A DNA stretch of 64,000 nucleotides from Flavobacterium cupriresistens (GTDB lineage Bacteria; Bacteroidota; Bacteroidia; Flavobacteriales; Flavobacteriaceae): contig NZ_CP087134.1 of the NCBI RefSeq assembly GCF_020911925.1, forward strand, positions 2,232,001-2,296,000. The letters run 5' to 3'. A model generated the notes under the pieces. The model was given only the letters and a program-made list of their open reading frames with translations, did no database searches and was not told where the DNA came from. A program made the position numbers and the translations under genes. Below are positions 17,144 through 27,473 of this stretch, piece by piece. The stretch's first letter is position 1. Each line of letters opens with the position of its first letter.

Positions 17144-20100
17144 ATGATGAATAATAGAAACAATAATAAAGATAAAAATCCGGTAAAAAGATTTAATAAA
17201 ATCTCTATTGGATTAGCTTCACCTGAATCTATCTTGAAAGAATCAAGAGGAGAGGTTTTAAAGCCAGAAACAATCAACTACAGAACACACAAACCTGAAA
17301 GAGACGGACTTTTCTGCGAAAGAATCTTCGGACCTGTTAAGGATTTTGAGTGTGCTTGTGGTAAATATAAAAGAATTCGTTACAAAGGGATCATCTGTGA
17401 CCGTTGTGGTGTTGAAGTTACTGAGAAAAAAGTACGTCGTGACAGAGTAGGACACATCAACCTTGTTGTGCCAATTGCTCACATCTGGTATTTCCGTTCT
17501 CTTCCAAACAAAATTGGTTATATCCTTGGTCTTCCATCTAAGAAATTAGATATGATCATTTACTACGAAAGATACGTAGTAATTCAAGCTGGTATTGCTA
17601 AAAATGCAGATGGAGAATCCTTACAAAGATTAGATTTCTTAACAGAAGAAGAATATTTGAATATTTTAGATACTCTTCCACAAGAAAATCTTTATTTAGA
17701 TGATATGGATCCTAATAAATTTGTTGCCAAAATGGGAGCAGAATGTATTATGGATTTATTAGCGCGTATTGACTTAGATGAGTTATCTTACCAACTAAGA
17801 CACAGTGCTAACAACGAAACATCTAAACAACGTAAAACTGAAGCATTAAAAAGATTACAAGTTGTTGAGTCTTTCCGTGAGTCTAACTTAAACCGCGAAA
17901 ACCGTCCGGAATGGATGATTATGAAAGTGGTTCCTGTTATTCCACCAGAATTACGTCCGCTTGTGCCACTTGATGGAGGTCGTTTTGCAACTTCAGATTT
18001 AAATGATTTATACCGTCGTGTAATCATCCGTAACAACCGTTTGAAAAGATTAATGGAGATTAAAGCTCCTGAAGTAATCTTAAGAAACGAAAAACGTATG
18101 TTACAAGAATCTGTAGATTCATTATTTGATAACACTCGTAAAGCTTCTGCTGTTAAAACAGAATCTAACAGACCATTAAAATCATTATCAGATTCATTAA
18201 AAGGTAAACAAGGACGTTTCCGTCAAAACCTTTTAGGAAAACGTGTGGATTATTCTGCTCGTTCGGTAATTGTTGTTGGTCCTGAATTAAAATTATTCGA
18301 ATGCGGATTGCCAAAAGATATGGCAGCTGAATTATACAAACCTTTCGTTATCCGTAAATTGATTGAAAGAGGTATTGTTAAAACAGTAAAATCGGCTAAG
18401 AAAATCATAGACAAAAAAGAGCCGGTAGTTTGGGATATCCTTGAAAATGTAATTAAAGGACATCCTGTATTACTTAACCGTGCTCCTACGTTGCACAGAC
18501 TTGGTATCCAGGCTTTCCAACCAAAATTAATTGAAGGAAAAGCAATCCAGTTACACCCGTTAGTTTGTACGGCATTTAACGCGGATTTTGATGGGGATCA
18601 GATGGCAGTTCACTTGCCATTAGGACCAGAGGCTATTTTAGAGGCACAATTATTAATGTTGGCTTCTCACAATATTCTTAACCCTGCAAATGGTGCTCCA
18701 ATTACGGTACCTTCTCAGGATATGGTCTTGGGTCTATATTATATGACCAAAGAACGTATCTCTACACCAGAACACATTATTTTAGGTCAAGACTTAACAT
18801 TCTATTCTGCTGAAGAAGTAAATATTGCACTAAACGAAGGAAGATTAGAATTGAATGCTCGTGTAAGAATTAGAGCAAAAGATTTTAATGAGGCTGGAGA
18901 ATTGGTGTATAAAATTATCCAAACAACTGCAGGACGTGTATTATTTAACGAAGTAGTACCGGAAGCAGCAGGATATATCAATGACGTATTGACTAAGAAA
19001 AACCTTAGAGATATTATCGGACACATTTTAAGTGTGACGAATGTACCTACTACAGCAGCTTTCTTGGACAATATGAAAGACATGGGTTATAAATTCGCAT
19101 TTAGAGGAGGTTTATCATTCTCTTTAGGTGATATTAGAATTCCAGAACAAAAAACAAAATTAATTGCAGATGCCAGAGAGCAAGTTGAAGGTATTTCTGT
19201 AAATTATAACATGGGTCTTATCACGAATAACGAGCGTTACAACCAAGTTATTGACGTTTGGACTTCTGCGAATGCACAGCTTACAGAATTAGCAATGAAA
19301 AATATTAGAGAAGACCAACAAGGTTTCAACTCTGTATACATGATGCTTGACTCTGGAGCGAGGGGTTCTAAGGAGCAGATTCGTCAGTTAACAGGTATGC
19401 GTGGTTTGATGGCTAAGCCTAAAAAATCTACTGCCGGTGGTGGTGAGATTATTGAAAACCCGATTCTTTCTAACTTTAAGGAAGGTCTTTCGATCCTTGA
19501 GTACTTCATTTCTACTCACGGTGCTCGTAAAGGACTTGCGGATACGGCTCTTAAAACGGCTGATGCCGGATACTTAACAAGAAGGCTTCATGACGTTTCT
19601 CAAGATGTTATTGTAAACATCGAAGATTGTGGAACTTTAAGAGGTGTTGAAGTATCTGCTTTGAAGAAAAATGAGGAAATTGTTGAATCTTTAGGAGAAA
19701 GAATTTTAGGACGTGTTGCGTTGCAAGATGTTATTAATCCTCTTACTAATGAAGTAATTGTTCAATCAGGTCAACAAATCACTGAAGCAATTATGAAGGT
19801 TATCGAAGCTTCTCCTATTGAAAGAGTAGAAGTTAGATCTCCATTAACTTGTGAGGCTTTAAAAGGTATTTGTGCGAAATGTTACGGTAGAAACTTAGCT
19901 ACTGGTAAGATGACACAAAGAGGTGAAGCAGTTGGAGTTATTGCAGCTCAATCTATTGGTGAGCCAGGTACACAGTTAACACTTCGTACGTTCCACGTTG
20001 GAGGGGTTGCAGGAGGTATTTCTGAAGAATCTAGTATTGTTACAAGATTCAACGGTAGACTTGAGATTGAAGATTTAAAAACAGTTAAAGGAGAAGACAG

Positions 20101-21454
20101 CGAAGGTAATGCAGTTGATATCGTGGTATCACGTTCAACAGAATTAAAATTAGTTGACGAGAAAACCGGAATCGTTTTAAATACACATAATATTCCTTAC
20201 GGATCTAGTATTTTCGTTAAGGATGGTGAAGTAGTTACTAAAGGATCTGTGATCTGTAAGTGGGATCCATATAATGGTGTAATTGTTTCTGAATTTACAG
20301 GTAAGATTGCTTACGAAGATTTAGAGCAAGGACAATCGTTCATGGTTGAAATCGATGAGCAGACAGGTTTCCAGGAAAAAGTAATTTCTGAAGCAAGAAA
20401 TAAAAAATTAATCCCAACTTTATTGGTTTACGGTAAAGAAGGTGAATTGATTCGTTCGTATAACTTACCAGTAGGGGCACACTTAATGGTTGAGAATGGT
20501 GAGAAAATTAAAGCAGGTAAAGTATTGGTAAAAATCCCACGTCGTTCTTCTAAAGCAGGCGATATTACGGGAGGTCTTCCAAGAATTACCGAGTTACTTG
20601 AGGCTCGTAACCCTTCTAACCCAGCAGTTGTTTCTGAAATTGACGGTGTTGTTTCTTTTGGAAAAATCAAAAGAGGTAACCGTGAAATTGTTATCGAATC
20701 TAAATTTGGTGAGATTAAAAAGTATTTAGTTAAACTTTCAAGCCAAATCTTAGTACAAGAAAATGACTTCGTAAGAGCAGGAGTGCCATTGTCTGACGGT
20801 GCAATTACACCGGACGATATTTTAAGAATTCAAGGACCGGCTGCTGTTCAACAGTACTTGGTAAATGAAATTCAAGAGGTATACCGTTTACAAGGGGTAA
20901 AAATTAATGACAAGCACTTTGAGGTAGTTATTCGTCAAATGATGCGTAAAGTAAGAGTTCAAGATCCAGGAGATACTTTATTCTTAGAAGATCAATTAAT
21001 TCACACTAAAGACTTTATCGTTCAAAATGATAAATTATACGGTATGAAAGTAGTTGAAGATTCAGGAGATTCTGCTGTATTGAAACCAGGTCAGATTATT
21101 ACACCTCGTGATTTACGTGATGAAAACTCATTGTTGAAACGAAATGATAAAAATCTGGTTGTAGCCAGAGACGTAATTACTGCAACTGCAACGCCAGTTT
21201 TACAAGGTATTACAAGAGCTTCGCTACAAACTAAATCATTCATCTCTGCTGCTTCTTTCCAAGAAACAACAAAAGTACTTAACGAAGCTGCTGTAGCTGG
21301 TAAAGTAGATGATTTAGAAGGATTGAAAGAAAATGTAATTGTTGGACACAGAATCCCTGCCGGAACTGGTATGAGAGAATACGATAACACTATCGTTGGT
21401 TCTAAAGACGATTACAATGAAATGATGGCTAATAAAGAAGAATATATTTATTAA
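17144..21454 (+). CDS. rpoC: DNA-directed RNA polymerase subunit beta'
   Basis: A 1436-residue catalytic subunit. The zinc-binding [15 protein letters not shown] ribbon follows the N-terminus, the active-site loop [15 protein letters not shown] binds the catalytic magnesium, and the second zinc site ([16 protein letters not shown]) and trigger-loop region ([16 protein letters not shown]) are intact. The frame is open from a GTG at 17060, but that extension (about 28 residues) is unlike the family; the ATG pair at 17144/17147 just ahead of [18 protein letters not shown] is chosen. It is followed 11 bp later by the DUF3467 gene. Confidence 0.97.
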   Translation: MMNNRNNNKDKNPVKRFNKISIGLASPESILKESRGEVLKPETINYRTHKPERDGLFCERIFGPVKDFECACGKYKRIRYKGIICDRCGVEVTEKKVRRDRVGHINLVVPIAHIWYFRSLPNKIGYILGLPSKKLDMIIYYERYVVIQAGIAKNADGESLQRLDFLTEEEYLNILDTLPQENLYLDDMDPNKFVAKMGAECIMDLLARIDLDELSYQLRHSANNETSKQRKTEALKRLQVVESFRESNLNRENRPEWMIMKVVPVIPPELRPLVPLDGGRFATSDLNDLYRRVIIRNNRLKRLMEIKAPEVILRNEKRMLQESVDSLFDNTRKASAVKTESNRPLKSLSDSLKGKQGRFRQNLLGKRVDYSARSVIVVGPELKLFECGLPKDMAAELYKPFVIRKLIERGIVKTVKSAKKIIDKKEPVVWDILENVIKGHPVLLNRAPTLHRLGIQAFQPKLIEGKAIQLHPLVCTAFNADFDGDQMAVHLPLGPEAILEAQLLMLASHNILNPANGAPITVPSQDMVLGLYYMTKERISTPEHIILGQDLTFYSAEEVNIALNEGRLELNARVRIRAKDFNEAGELVYKIIQTTAGRVLFNEVVPEAAGYINDVLTKKNLRDIIGHILSVTNVPTTAAFLDNMKDMGYKFAFRGGLSFSLGDIRIPEQKTKLIADAREQVEGISVNYNMGLITNNERYNQVIDVWTSANAQLTELAMKNIREDQQGFNSVYMMLDSGARGSKEQIRQLTGMRGLMAKPKKSTAGGGEIIENPILSNFKEGLSILEYFISTHGARKGLADTALKTADAGYLTRRLHDVSQDVIVNIEDCGTLRGVEVSALKKNEEIVESLGERILGRVALQDVINPLTNEVIVQSGQQITEAIMKVIEASPIERVEVRSPLTCEALKGICAKCYGRNLATGKMTQRGEAVGVIAAQSIGEPGTQLTLRTFHVGGVAGGISEESSIVTRFNGRLEIEDLKTVKGEDSEGNAVDIVVSRSTELKLVDEKTGIVLNTHNIPYGSSIFVKDGEVVTKGSVICKWDPYNGVIVSEFTGKIAYEDLEQGQSFMVEIDEQTGFQEKVISEARNKKLIPTLLVYGKEGELIRSYNLPVGAHLMVENGEKIKAGKVLVKIPRRSSKAGDITGGLPRITELLEARNPSNPAVVSEIDGVVSFGKIKRGNREIVIESKFGEIKKYLVKLSSQILVQENDFVRAGVPLSDGAITPDDILRIQGPAAVQQYLVNEIQEVYRLQGVKINDKHFEVVIRQMMRKVRVQDPGDTLFLEDQLIHTKDFIVQNDKLYGMKVVEDSGDSAVLKPGQIITPRDLRDENSLLKRNDKNLVVARDVITATATPVLQGITRASLQTKSFISAASFQETTKVLNEAAVAGKVDDLEGLKENVIVGHRIPAGTGMREYDNTIVGSKDDYNEMMANKEEYIY

Positions 21455-21465
21455 TTTAGGACACT

Positions 21466-21777
21466 ATGAGTAATTCGAAACAACAACAAGAGCAAATTAA
21501 TATTGAGTTAGACGAAACAATTGCGGAGGGAATTTATTCTAATCTTGCGATTATCAATCACTCTTCATCAGAGTTTGTTTTAGATTTTGTGAGCATTATG
21601 CCCGGTATTCCTAAAGCCAAGGTAAAGTCAAGAATTGTATTGACACCACAACATGCTAAAAGATTATTAAAAGCAATTGGTGAAAATATTCATCGATTTG
21701 AAGCAGCCCACGGCGAGATCAAAGAGACGGAACAAGCACCAATACCGCTTAATTTTGGTCCTGCGGGACAAGCATAA
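21466..21777 (+). CDS. DUF3467 domain protein
   Basis: A 103-residue small protein matching DUF3467: the core GIYSNLAIINHSSSEFVLDFVSIMPG and a C-terminal RIVLTPQHAKRLLKAIGENI segment. It has no membrane helix or signal peptide. Function is unknown. The gene lies 11 bp after rpoC, ahead of a strong terminator, and this position is conserved in Bacteroidetes as far as I recall; cotranscription with RNA polymerase genes suggests a housekeeping role in transcription, which is inference only. Confidence 0.88.
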   Translation: MSNSKQQQEQINIELDETIAEGIYSNLAIINHSSSEFVLDFVSIMPGIPKAKVKSRIVLTPQHAKRLLKAIGENIHRFEAAHGEIKETEQAPIPLNFGPAGQA

Positions 21778-21780
21778 ATT

Positions 21781-21810
21781 TTAAAAGCCCCAGTAATGGG
21801 GCTTTTTTTA
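21781..21810 (+). terminator. Terminator of the rpoB-rpoC-DUF3467 operon
   Basis: AAAAGCCCC and GGGGCTTTT flank a short AGTAAT loop and are followed by further T residues, immediately after the DUF3467 stop codon. Confidence 0.92.
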
Positions 21811-21974
21811 TGGAATGAAATGAAAGTTGCGTACAGGTAGTTTAACTGATTTTCATTACGTTTATCGAGTAAATTTCGTGTTATGATTCTATTGTTTTAA
21901 TTTGCAACATCTAATAAAAGGATTTATTTTTAGAATATAGAAACTAATAAAGGTTGGTTTAATTCAAATTTAAA

Positions 21975-22009
21975 AAAAAGCGCTGATTTTTTAATTAGCG
22001 CTTTTTTTA
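21975..22009. terminator. Second terminator-like hairpin in the 812-bp spacer
   Basis: AAAAAGCGCT and AGCGCTTTTT flank a T/A-rich loop. No gene is visible between this hairpin and the operon terminator 170 bp upstream, so it could end an unrecognised small RNA or serve as back-up. Confidence 0.6.
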
Positions 22010-22049
22010 TGCCGTATTTGTTGTGAAATTTTTTTGCGTTTGATTTTCT

Positions 22050-22442
22050 AATCGTAAAACGCGCAAAGCTTTTCTTTTGCACGCAGATTTAGCAGATTAG
22101 GCGGATCTTATTTACCCTTTATTAAAAATCTGCGCAATCTGCTAAATCTGCGTGTAAAAAAATTGGGGACAGAATTAAAAAAGGAGTTGTAATGCTATAA
22201 TTAGACTTTACGAATCTTGCCCTTTACTTTGCGATTAAAAAATTAAACGCAAGACTTTTAAAGATTTTCTTTTGCACGCAGATTTGCTTCGGTAGTTCGC
22301 TATCGCTCTGTTAGTAGATTAGGCAGATCTTATTTGCCCTTTATGAAAAATCTGTGCAATCCGCTAAATCTGCGAGCAAAAAATTAGTTATAGAATTAAA
22401 AAAGGAGTCGTAATGCTATAATTAAACTTTGCGAATCTTGCC
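22050..22442. repeat. Duplicated palindromic spacer element (CACGCAGATTT family)
   Basis: Two diverged copies (about 22050-22221 and 22244-22442) lie head to tail. Each holds an inverted repeat; in copy 1, CACGCAGATTTAGCAGATT (22080-22098) pairs perfectly over 19 bp with its complement at 22136-22154. Each copy ends with GGAGTNGTAATGCTATAATTA. Copy 2 has about 28 extra bases in its left arm. The same hairpin family is present twice near 36200-36440. The spacer 21778-22589 has no gene. Confidence 0.88.
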
Positions 22443-22589
22443 GCATAATCACCTCTGACTTTGGTAAACCTAATACGATTGTTGAAAATTGAAAAAATAT
22501 TTCACGCTCTTCCCAACCTTTTTGATAAAAATGTACTCTATATAAATAAGTGGTTATTCATGAACCGCTTTAATTTAAAAATGTAGTGT

Positions 22590-23330
22590 ATGAAAAAGAA
22601 ATTCACCTTAGAAATAGCAAGTCCTTGTTCTGAAAGTTTTGATAAAATGACAGTTAATTCAAACGGTTCATTTTGTGATTCTTGTATGAAAAATGTAATT
22701 GACTTAAGTGCCAAAACAAATTCAGAAGTGGCTAAATTCATTGCAGGAAATAAAGATAAAAATATTTGTGCGCGACTAAAAACGACTCAGTTAGAAGAAG
22801 AATTTGAACACAATGAGATTTCTAAAATCAATACTTTAAAATATGCTGCCGTAGCAGCATCAGTTTTGTTGACGTCAAATCTGGTGGCACAAGAAAAAAC
22901 ACCGGTTGCAACCGAAGTGAGTTGTCCAAAACCTAATGTTCACACAGTTGGGAAAATAGCCATTAATAAGACTGCTGATAAAGAAGTTTCAATATTGGTG
23001 AAAGGAAAACTAATCGAAACAAAAACAAATAAACCTTTTGATGGTAAAACCTATCCGAATCTGATGCTTAGCATTAATGGTTTTGAAAGTGTAGTGAAAG
23101 TAAATCCAAAAACAGGGGAGTTTTCTGTTCCGATGCGCGTTTTAAAAACGGACAAAACACTTGAGATTGTTTTAAGAGGAGACGATTATTATCTTTCAAA
23201 AGCGATACCTTTTACTTTTAGTTCGGTTAAGAATAAGGTTTTGTTGCAGGACATTAGTATAGCTGCAGAGGAACTTTCCAGAATTTATATTGCCGGAGGA
23301 TTAGGGATTAATTATTCAAGTAAGAGATAA
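22590..23330 (+). CDS. Cys-motif membrane protein with possible carboxypeptidase-regulatory-like domain
   Basis: A 246-residue protein of unassigned function. The N-terminus holds four cysteines (13, 29, 32, 60), including CDSCMKNVIDLS, a pattern like a small metal-binding or thioredoxin-type CxxC element, and ends with NICARLKTTQLEE. One hydrophobic helix follows at about residues 84-100. The remaining 145 residues look beta-rich (VSILVKGKLIETKTNKPFDG, then LMLSINGFESVVKV), resembling the regulatory-like domain of TonB-dependent systems. So a cytoplasmic Cys head is joined to a periplasmic or surface beta domain. I recall similar N-terminal heads in Flavobacteria, but no function. Confidence 0.75.
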   Translation: MKKKFTLEIASPCSESFDKMTVNSNGSFCDSCMKNVIDLSAKTNSEVAKFIAGNKDKNICARLKTTQLEEEFEHNEISKINTLKYAAVAASVLLTSNLVAQEKTPVATEVSCPKPNVHTVGKIAINKTADKEVSILVKGKLIETKTNKPFDGKTYPNLMLSINGFESVVKVNPKTGEFSVPMRVLKTDKTLEIVLRGDDYYLSKAIPFTFSSVKNKVLLQDISIAAEELSRIYIAGGLGINYSSKR

Positions 23331-23551
23331 ATAAAAGCGGGGGCAATTACTTTTAACACATGGAGACATAGTCGGTAAGGCTTAAAAGAGGTGTTTTGCT
23401 ACTACTAAAATTCATAAGACTTTGGGGGGAATTGTGATTTTCTTGAAACGCTTTAGTAGGTTCTTTTGTAGCTATGTTTCTGTGCGTTAACTAGTAGTTT
23501 TTTTTTAAATTACAATAAAGAGTTTATTATTATTCAGGGTTTTTATGAAGA

Positions 23552-23590
23552 AAAAAAGGCAATCTAAAAATTTTAGACTGCCTTTTTGTT
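23552..23590. terminator. Bidirectional terminator beside prfC
   Basis: AAAAAGGCAATCTAAAA and TTTTAGACTGCCTTTTT form a long stem with one mismatch, with A and T runs outside. It sits 22 bp from the prfC stop codon and also serves the plus-strand gene upstream. The remaining part of 23331-23611 shows nothing. Confidence 0.88.
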
Positions 23591-23611
23591 TTTTCGTAAC
23601 TCGATTAGGGA

Positions 23612-25201
23612 TTACTCAAATTCAGAGGTGAAAAATAATTTCACACTTGGATATTTATTTTGTGTCATTTGAATTGTAAAGTCAGAATCGGCTAAAAATA
23701 CCAATTGACCGTACTTATCATGTGCCAGGAATTTTTGCTTGATACGCTTAAATTCTTTGAATTCATTATTTTTAGCATCATCAGGTTTTACCCAACATGC
23801 CTTGTGTACCGGGAAGTTTTCATAGGTACATTTTGCACCGTATTCGTGTTCTAAACGGTATTGAATTACTTCATATTGAAGCGCTCCAACGGTTCCGATT
23901 ACTTTACGATTGTTCATTTCTAAAGTAAACAACTGAGCAACCCCTTCGTCCATTAACTGATCAATTCCTTTATCAAGCTGTTTGGCTTTCATCGGATCAG
24001 CATTATTGATGTATCTGAAGTGTTCCGGAGAGAAACTTGGAATTCCTTTAAAACTCATGATTTCACCTTCTGTCAAAGTATCACCAATTTTAAAGTTTCC
24101 GGTATCGTGTAAACCTACGATATCTCCAGGATAAGAGATGTCTACAATTTCTTTTTTCTCAGCAAAAAACGCATTTGGACTTGAGAATTTTAAGTTTTTC
24201 TTCTGACGAACGTGGTAGTACGGTTTGTTTCTTTCGAAAGTTCCAGAAACGATTTTAATGAATGCCAGACGATCACGGTGTTTCGGATCCATATTAGCGT
24301 GGATTTTAAACACAAATCCTGTCATTTTTTCTTCTTTCGGATCAACCAAACGCGTTTCAGAATCTTTTGCTCTTGGAGATGGTGCAATGGCAACAAAACA
24401 ATCTAAAAGTTCACGAACTCCAAAATTATTTAAGGCAGAACCAAAAAACACCGGTTGAATTTTTCCGTCTAAATAATCCTGACGGTCAAATTTAGGATAT
24501 ACTTCGTCGATTAATTCTAATTCTTCACGTAGCCTGTCAGCAGGTTTCTGACCAATAATTTTTTCTAATTCCGGATTTTGAACGTCTGAGAAAGCAATGG
24601 TTTCCTCAATATTTTTACGGCTGTCTCCACTAAAAATATTAATGTTTTGTTCCCATAAATTATAGATTCCCTGAAAATCGTACCCCATTCCGATTGGGAA
24701 ACTTAAAGGAGTAACCTTCAAACCTAATTTTTGCTCTACCTCATCCATCAAATCAAAGGCATCTTTACCCTCACGATCTAATTTATTGATGAAAACAATC
24801 ATTGGAATGTTTCGCATTCTACAAACAGAAACTAATTTCTCCGTTTGTTCCTCGACCCCTTTTGCAACGTCGATTACAACAATAACACTGTCAACAGCAG
24901 TTAAAGTTCTAAAAGTATCTTCTGCAAAATCCTTGTGACCAGGGGTATCAAGAATGTTGATTTTTTTGTCTTTATAGTTAAAAGCAAGGACAGAGGTTGA
25001 AACCGAAATACCTCTTTGGCGCTCGATTTCCATGAAATCACTCGTTGCTCCTTTTTTAATTTTATTGTTTTTTACAGCACCAGCCTCTTGAATAGCCCCT
25101 CCAAACAATAGTAATTTTTCTGTTAAAGTGGTTTTACCGGCATCGGGATGCGATATAATTCCAAACGTTCTTCTGCGTTGTATTTCTTTTAAAAAGCTCA
25201 T
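23612..25201 (-). CDS. prfC: Peptide chain release factor 3
   Basis: A 529-residue translational GTPase that recycles RF1/RF2 after termination. The G domain shows GIISHPDAGKTTLTEKL, the switch II DTPGHKDFAEDTFR and NKLDREGKD; RF3-type domains follow (QLFTLEMNNRKVIGTVGALQYEVIQYRL). The length is usual. It is monocistronic, with a -7 element 20 bp upstream and a strong terminator after it. Confidence 0.96.
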   Translation of the reverse strand: MSFLKEIQRRRTFGIISHPDAGKTTLTEKLLLFGGAIQEAGAVKNNKIKKGATSDFMEIERQRGISVSTSVLAFNYKDKKINILDTPGHKDFAEDTFRTLTAVDSVIVVIDVAKGVEEQTEKLVSVCRMRNIPMIVFINKLDREGKDAFDLMDEVEQKLGLKVTPLSFPIGMGYDFQGIYNLWEQNINIFSGDSRKNIEETIAFSDVQNPELEKIIGQKPADRLREELELIDEVYPKFDRQDYLDGKIQPVFFGSALNNFGVRELLDCFVAIAPSPRAKDSETRLVDPKEEKMTGFVFKIHANMDPKHRDRLAFIKIVSGTFERNKPYYHVRQKKNLKFSSPNAFFAEKKEIVDISYPGDIVGLHDTGNFKIGDTLTEGEIMSFKGIPSFSPEHFRYINNADPMKAKQLDKGIDQLMDEGVAQLFTLEMNNRKVIGTVGALQYEVIQYRLEHEYGAKCTYENFPVHKACWVKPDDAKNNEFKEFKRIKQKFLAHDKYGQLVFLADSDFTIQMTQNKYPSVKLFFTSEFE

Positions 25202-25220
25202 ATTTCGTATAAATAGGTTG

Positions 25221-25228
25221 CAAAAGTA
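25221..25228 (-). promoter_or_regulatory. -7 promoter element of prfC
   Basis: TACTTTTG on the minus strand matches TAnnTTTG, about 20 bp ahead of the prfC ATG. No clear TTG occurs at the -33 distance. Confidence 0.45.
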
Positions 25229-25307
25229 CTATTAATTACGGCTTAATAAAAATATTCACTTCTTAAATTGGAACTCTTTGTCGTTTAAAATAAAAGTTTT
25301 GCAGAAT

Positions 25308-25340
25308 AAACAAGGCTGTTTTTTTAGAACAGCCTTGTTT
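25308..25340. terminator. Hairpin between amylase and prfC genes
   Basis: AAACAAGGCTGTT pairs perfectly over 13 bp with AACAGCCTTGTTT around a TTTTTAG loop. It is 150 bp past the amylase stop on the minus strand and probably ends that transcript. Confidence 0.75.
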
Positions 25341-25489
25341 GTTATTGTTAACCCATTGGGAGTACTTATTTTTACCGCATATAGACCTAGTTTATAAAGC
25401 TCAAAAAAAGACGTTTCAATTTTAAAAAATTAAAATCTATGTTTCTATGTGTTAAAAAAGTTTTAGCTGAATTACATCCAACTGGTTTA

Positions 25490-26932
25490 TTATTGATTAA
25501 TTGACCAAACAGTATATCCTTTAGGCGGACATTGGATTTTTACCCATTGATCTCCCTGAGTTGTCGGGTACCAAGAAGAGTTTCCTGTGAAATCTTTGAT
25601 TTGAGTATTGGCCCAATTCGTCTGAATCCATCTTTCCTGCCAGGTAGTCGAATTGTTAATATAAACAACCAGTCCCGGGTTTCCGTTGTAACCGTTTCTT
25701 CTGGCGATATACTCATCATTATCCGAATATAAAATGGAAGTGTTTCCGGTAGCTTTGTTATTATGGATCCAGATAAGATTGTTTAATTTACTTTTATCCA
25801 GCCATTCTTCATAATCCCTGTAAAAGATTGTCGGATAACCTTCATGAGTTAAAATATAAGAGTAGGCAAGTAGCTTGTTTGAAATTTCATCTGTATCGTG
25901 ATTGCTGACGAAAGTAACAGCTTTATACGGATTTCTTTTCCACATCATATCATCATTCAAAAGAGCCAGATTATTTCCGTCAAAAGCATCATTCATTTTA
26001 TAATAACACGCAAAATCAAAAACAGAACTGTTGGCATTGTTCGCCCAATCATTTAGTGTATTTACGTTAGAATCCCATAATTCACCGACAGAAAATCCAC
26101 CAACATTGGCATTCCAATCGCGTACGACCCAAGAACCAAAACCTTTTACATAATCAAATCTCCAGCCGTCAAATTTCATGGTGTTCTTGTAATATTTACC
26201 AACTCCGTCCGCTCTAAGCCACAACCAATCCTGTACATAAGGACTTGCATGACACAAATCCGGAAAACCTCCAAATGCGCCTTCGTCATTATTGCCGTAG
26301 CTGTTTTTGTAAAAATCATTGTACGAACGTTTGAATTTTCCGGAAGCAACTCCGTTAAAGTTGGTCCAGGTATTTGTTCCGGTAAACGGATTGGCTTCAG
26401 ACTGACCTCCACTATTGTGATTAATAACAATATCGGCATACACTTTCATGTTTTCGGTATGTGCTTTTGTGATCAGACTTACTAATTCTGTTTTTGATCC
26501 AAATCGGGTTTCTGTAGTTCCATTTTGATTGAAATCTCCAAAATCAAAATAATCCGTTGGGTCGTAGCCCATAGAAAAAGCGCCATTTTGAGCTTTAGAT
26601 GCTGGAGGTAGCCAGATAGAGCCAATTCCGGCATTAGACCAGGCTGTTACTTTGCTATTTACGGTGTCCCACCAGGTTCCGCCAGCAGGAACATCCCAAT
26701 AGAAGGCCTGCATCATAACACCACCACCCGGATTGTCTACATATTTTCCGGTGCGTGTTGTTTTTGAATCTCCGGTACTAAAAGGTTTTCCATCGTGGTT
26801 TGTAACATTGATAATTTTAAATTGTTGACTTTCTGCTTTTGCATCAATTTCATTGGTCTCATTTTGCGAGCAAGAACACAAAAACGCTGTAAGAGCCAAA
26901 AAAGAATAGATTTTTGGGATTGGTTTTTTCAT
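25490..26932 (-). CDS. Secreted lipoprotein alpha-amylase, GH13, archaeal-like (GH13_7 / Sinomicrobium-type)
   Basis: A 480-residue protein with a lipoprotein signal peptide (FLALTAFLCSC, lipid Cys about 21) and a GH13 catalytic domain hydrolysing internal alpha-1,4-glucan bonds. The four GH13 motifs are clear: DIVINHN, GWRFDYVKG (nucleophile Asp), GELWDSN (acid/base Glu) and FVSNHD (stabilising Asp). GGGVMMQAFYWDVPAGGTWW, IWLPPASK, MGYDPTDYFD and ILTHEGYPTIFYRDYEEW closely match the Pyrococcus-type amylases rather than usual bacterial ones. The C-terminal beta domain ends VKIQCPPKGYTVWSI. It stands alone, not inside a Sus-type polysaccharide locus. It should be a surface or periplasmic starch-degrading enzyme. 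Confidence 0.93.
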   Translation of the reverse strand: MKKPIPKIYSFLALTAFLCSCSQNETNEIDAKAESQQFKIINVTNHDGKPFSTGDSKTTRTGKYVDNPGGGVMMQAFYWDVPAGGTWWDTVNSKVTAWSNAGIGSIWLPPASKAQNGAFSMGYDPTDYFDFGDFNQNGTTETRFGSKTELVSLITKAHTENMKVYADIVINHNSGGQSEANPFTGTNTWTNFNGVASGKFKRSYNDFYKNSYGNNDEGAFGGFPDLCHASPYVQDWLWLRADGVGKYYKNTMKFDGWRFDYVKGFGSWVVRDWNANVGGFSVGELWDSNVNTLNDWANNANSSVFDFACYYKMNDAFDGNNLALLNDDMMWKRNPYKAVTFVSNHDTDEISNKLLAYSYILTHEGYPTIFYRDYEEWLDKSKLNNLIWIHNNKATGNTSILYSDNDEYIARRNGYNGNPGLVVYINNSTTWQERWIQTNWANTQIKDFTGNSSWYPTTQGDQWVKIQCPPKGYTVWSINQ

Positions 26933-27473
26933 AATTAAGGATTTGGTTTGGTTAGATTAATAAAGTTGTAATTGTAATTTATCGGGTCTTAAAACATAAA
27001 TATTCGTAATTTTTAAGCGCAAAAATTATCAATCATCTATCTAAAGTAGGGGTTTTTTGTTCCGATTTTAATTATATGAAAATATCTATATCGCGAAAAC
27101 GTTGTAGTGTTGAAAACTTTTTTTTATTTCGCTGTGAAGTAGTAGTTTATGGTTTGCTAAGGATAATCGAGCGAAAGTATAATCCCGTTTCGTAATTTGT
27201 AATTTTTATGCTCTTTTTTGAAGGTTTTTTATCTTCAAAAACAGCACTTTAGTTGTTGGATTTAAGAGTTATCATATAATTTTTTGTTAATAGTATAGCT
27301 GATAGTTGTATTATGTAATTGAATTGTTATTTTTGTTCGTTATAAGTTATAAGAAACCAGGTGCTAATTCGATAGTGTTTCCTGAAAATTCAGGTCAGCA
27401 CTGTTAGATTACTCCTTGTTTTAAAAATGAAATTCTAAAGCAAGATCTTTACATTCAAATTAAATTTAAAATA
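26933..27473. other. Gene-free spacer with a structured leader candidate
   Basis: This 541-bp AT-rich spacer separates the divergent amylase and SurA-like genes. No open frame of note is present. The only structure seen is CAGGTGCT (27358-27365) pairing with AGCACTG (27397-27403) around an inner CCTGAA/TTCAGG hairpin, 70-110 bp ahead of the SurA-like ATG, which could be a 5' leader fold. Confidence 0.5.
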
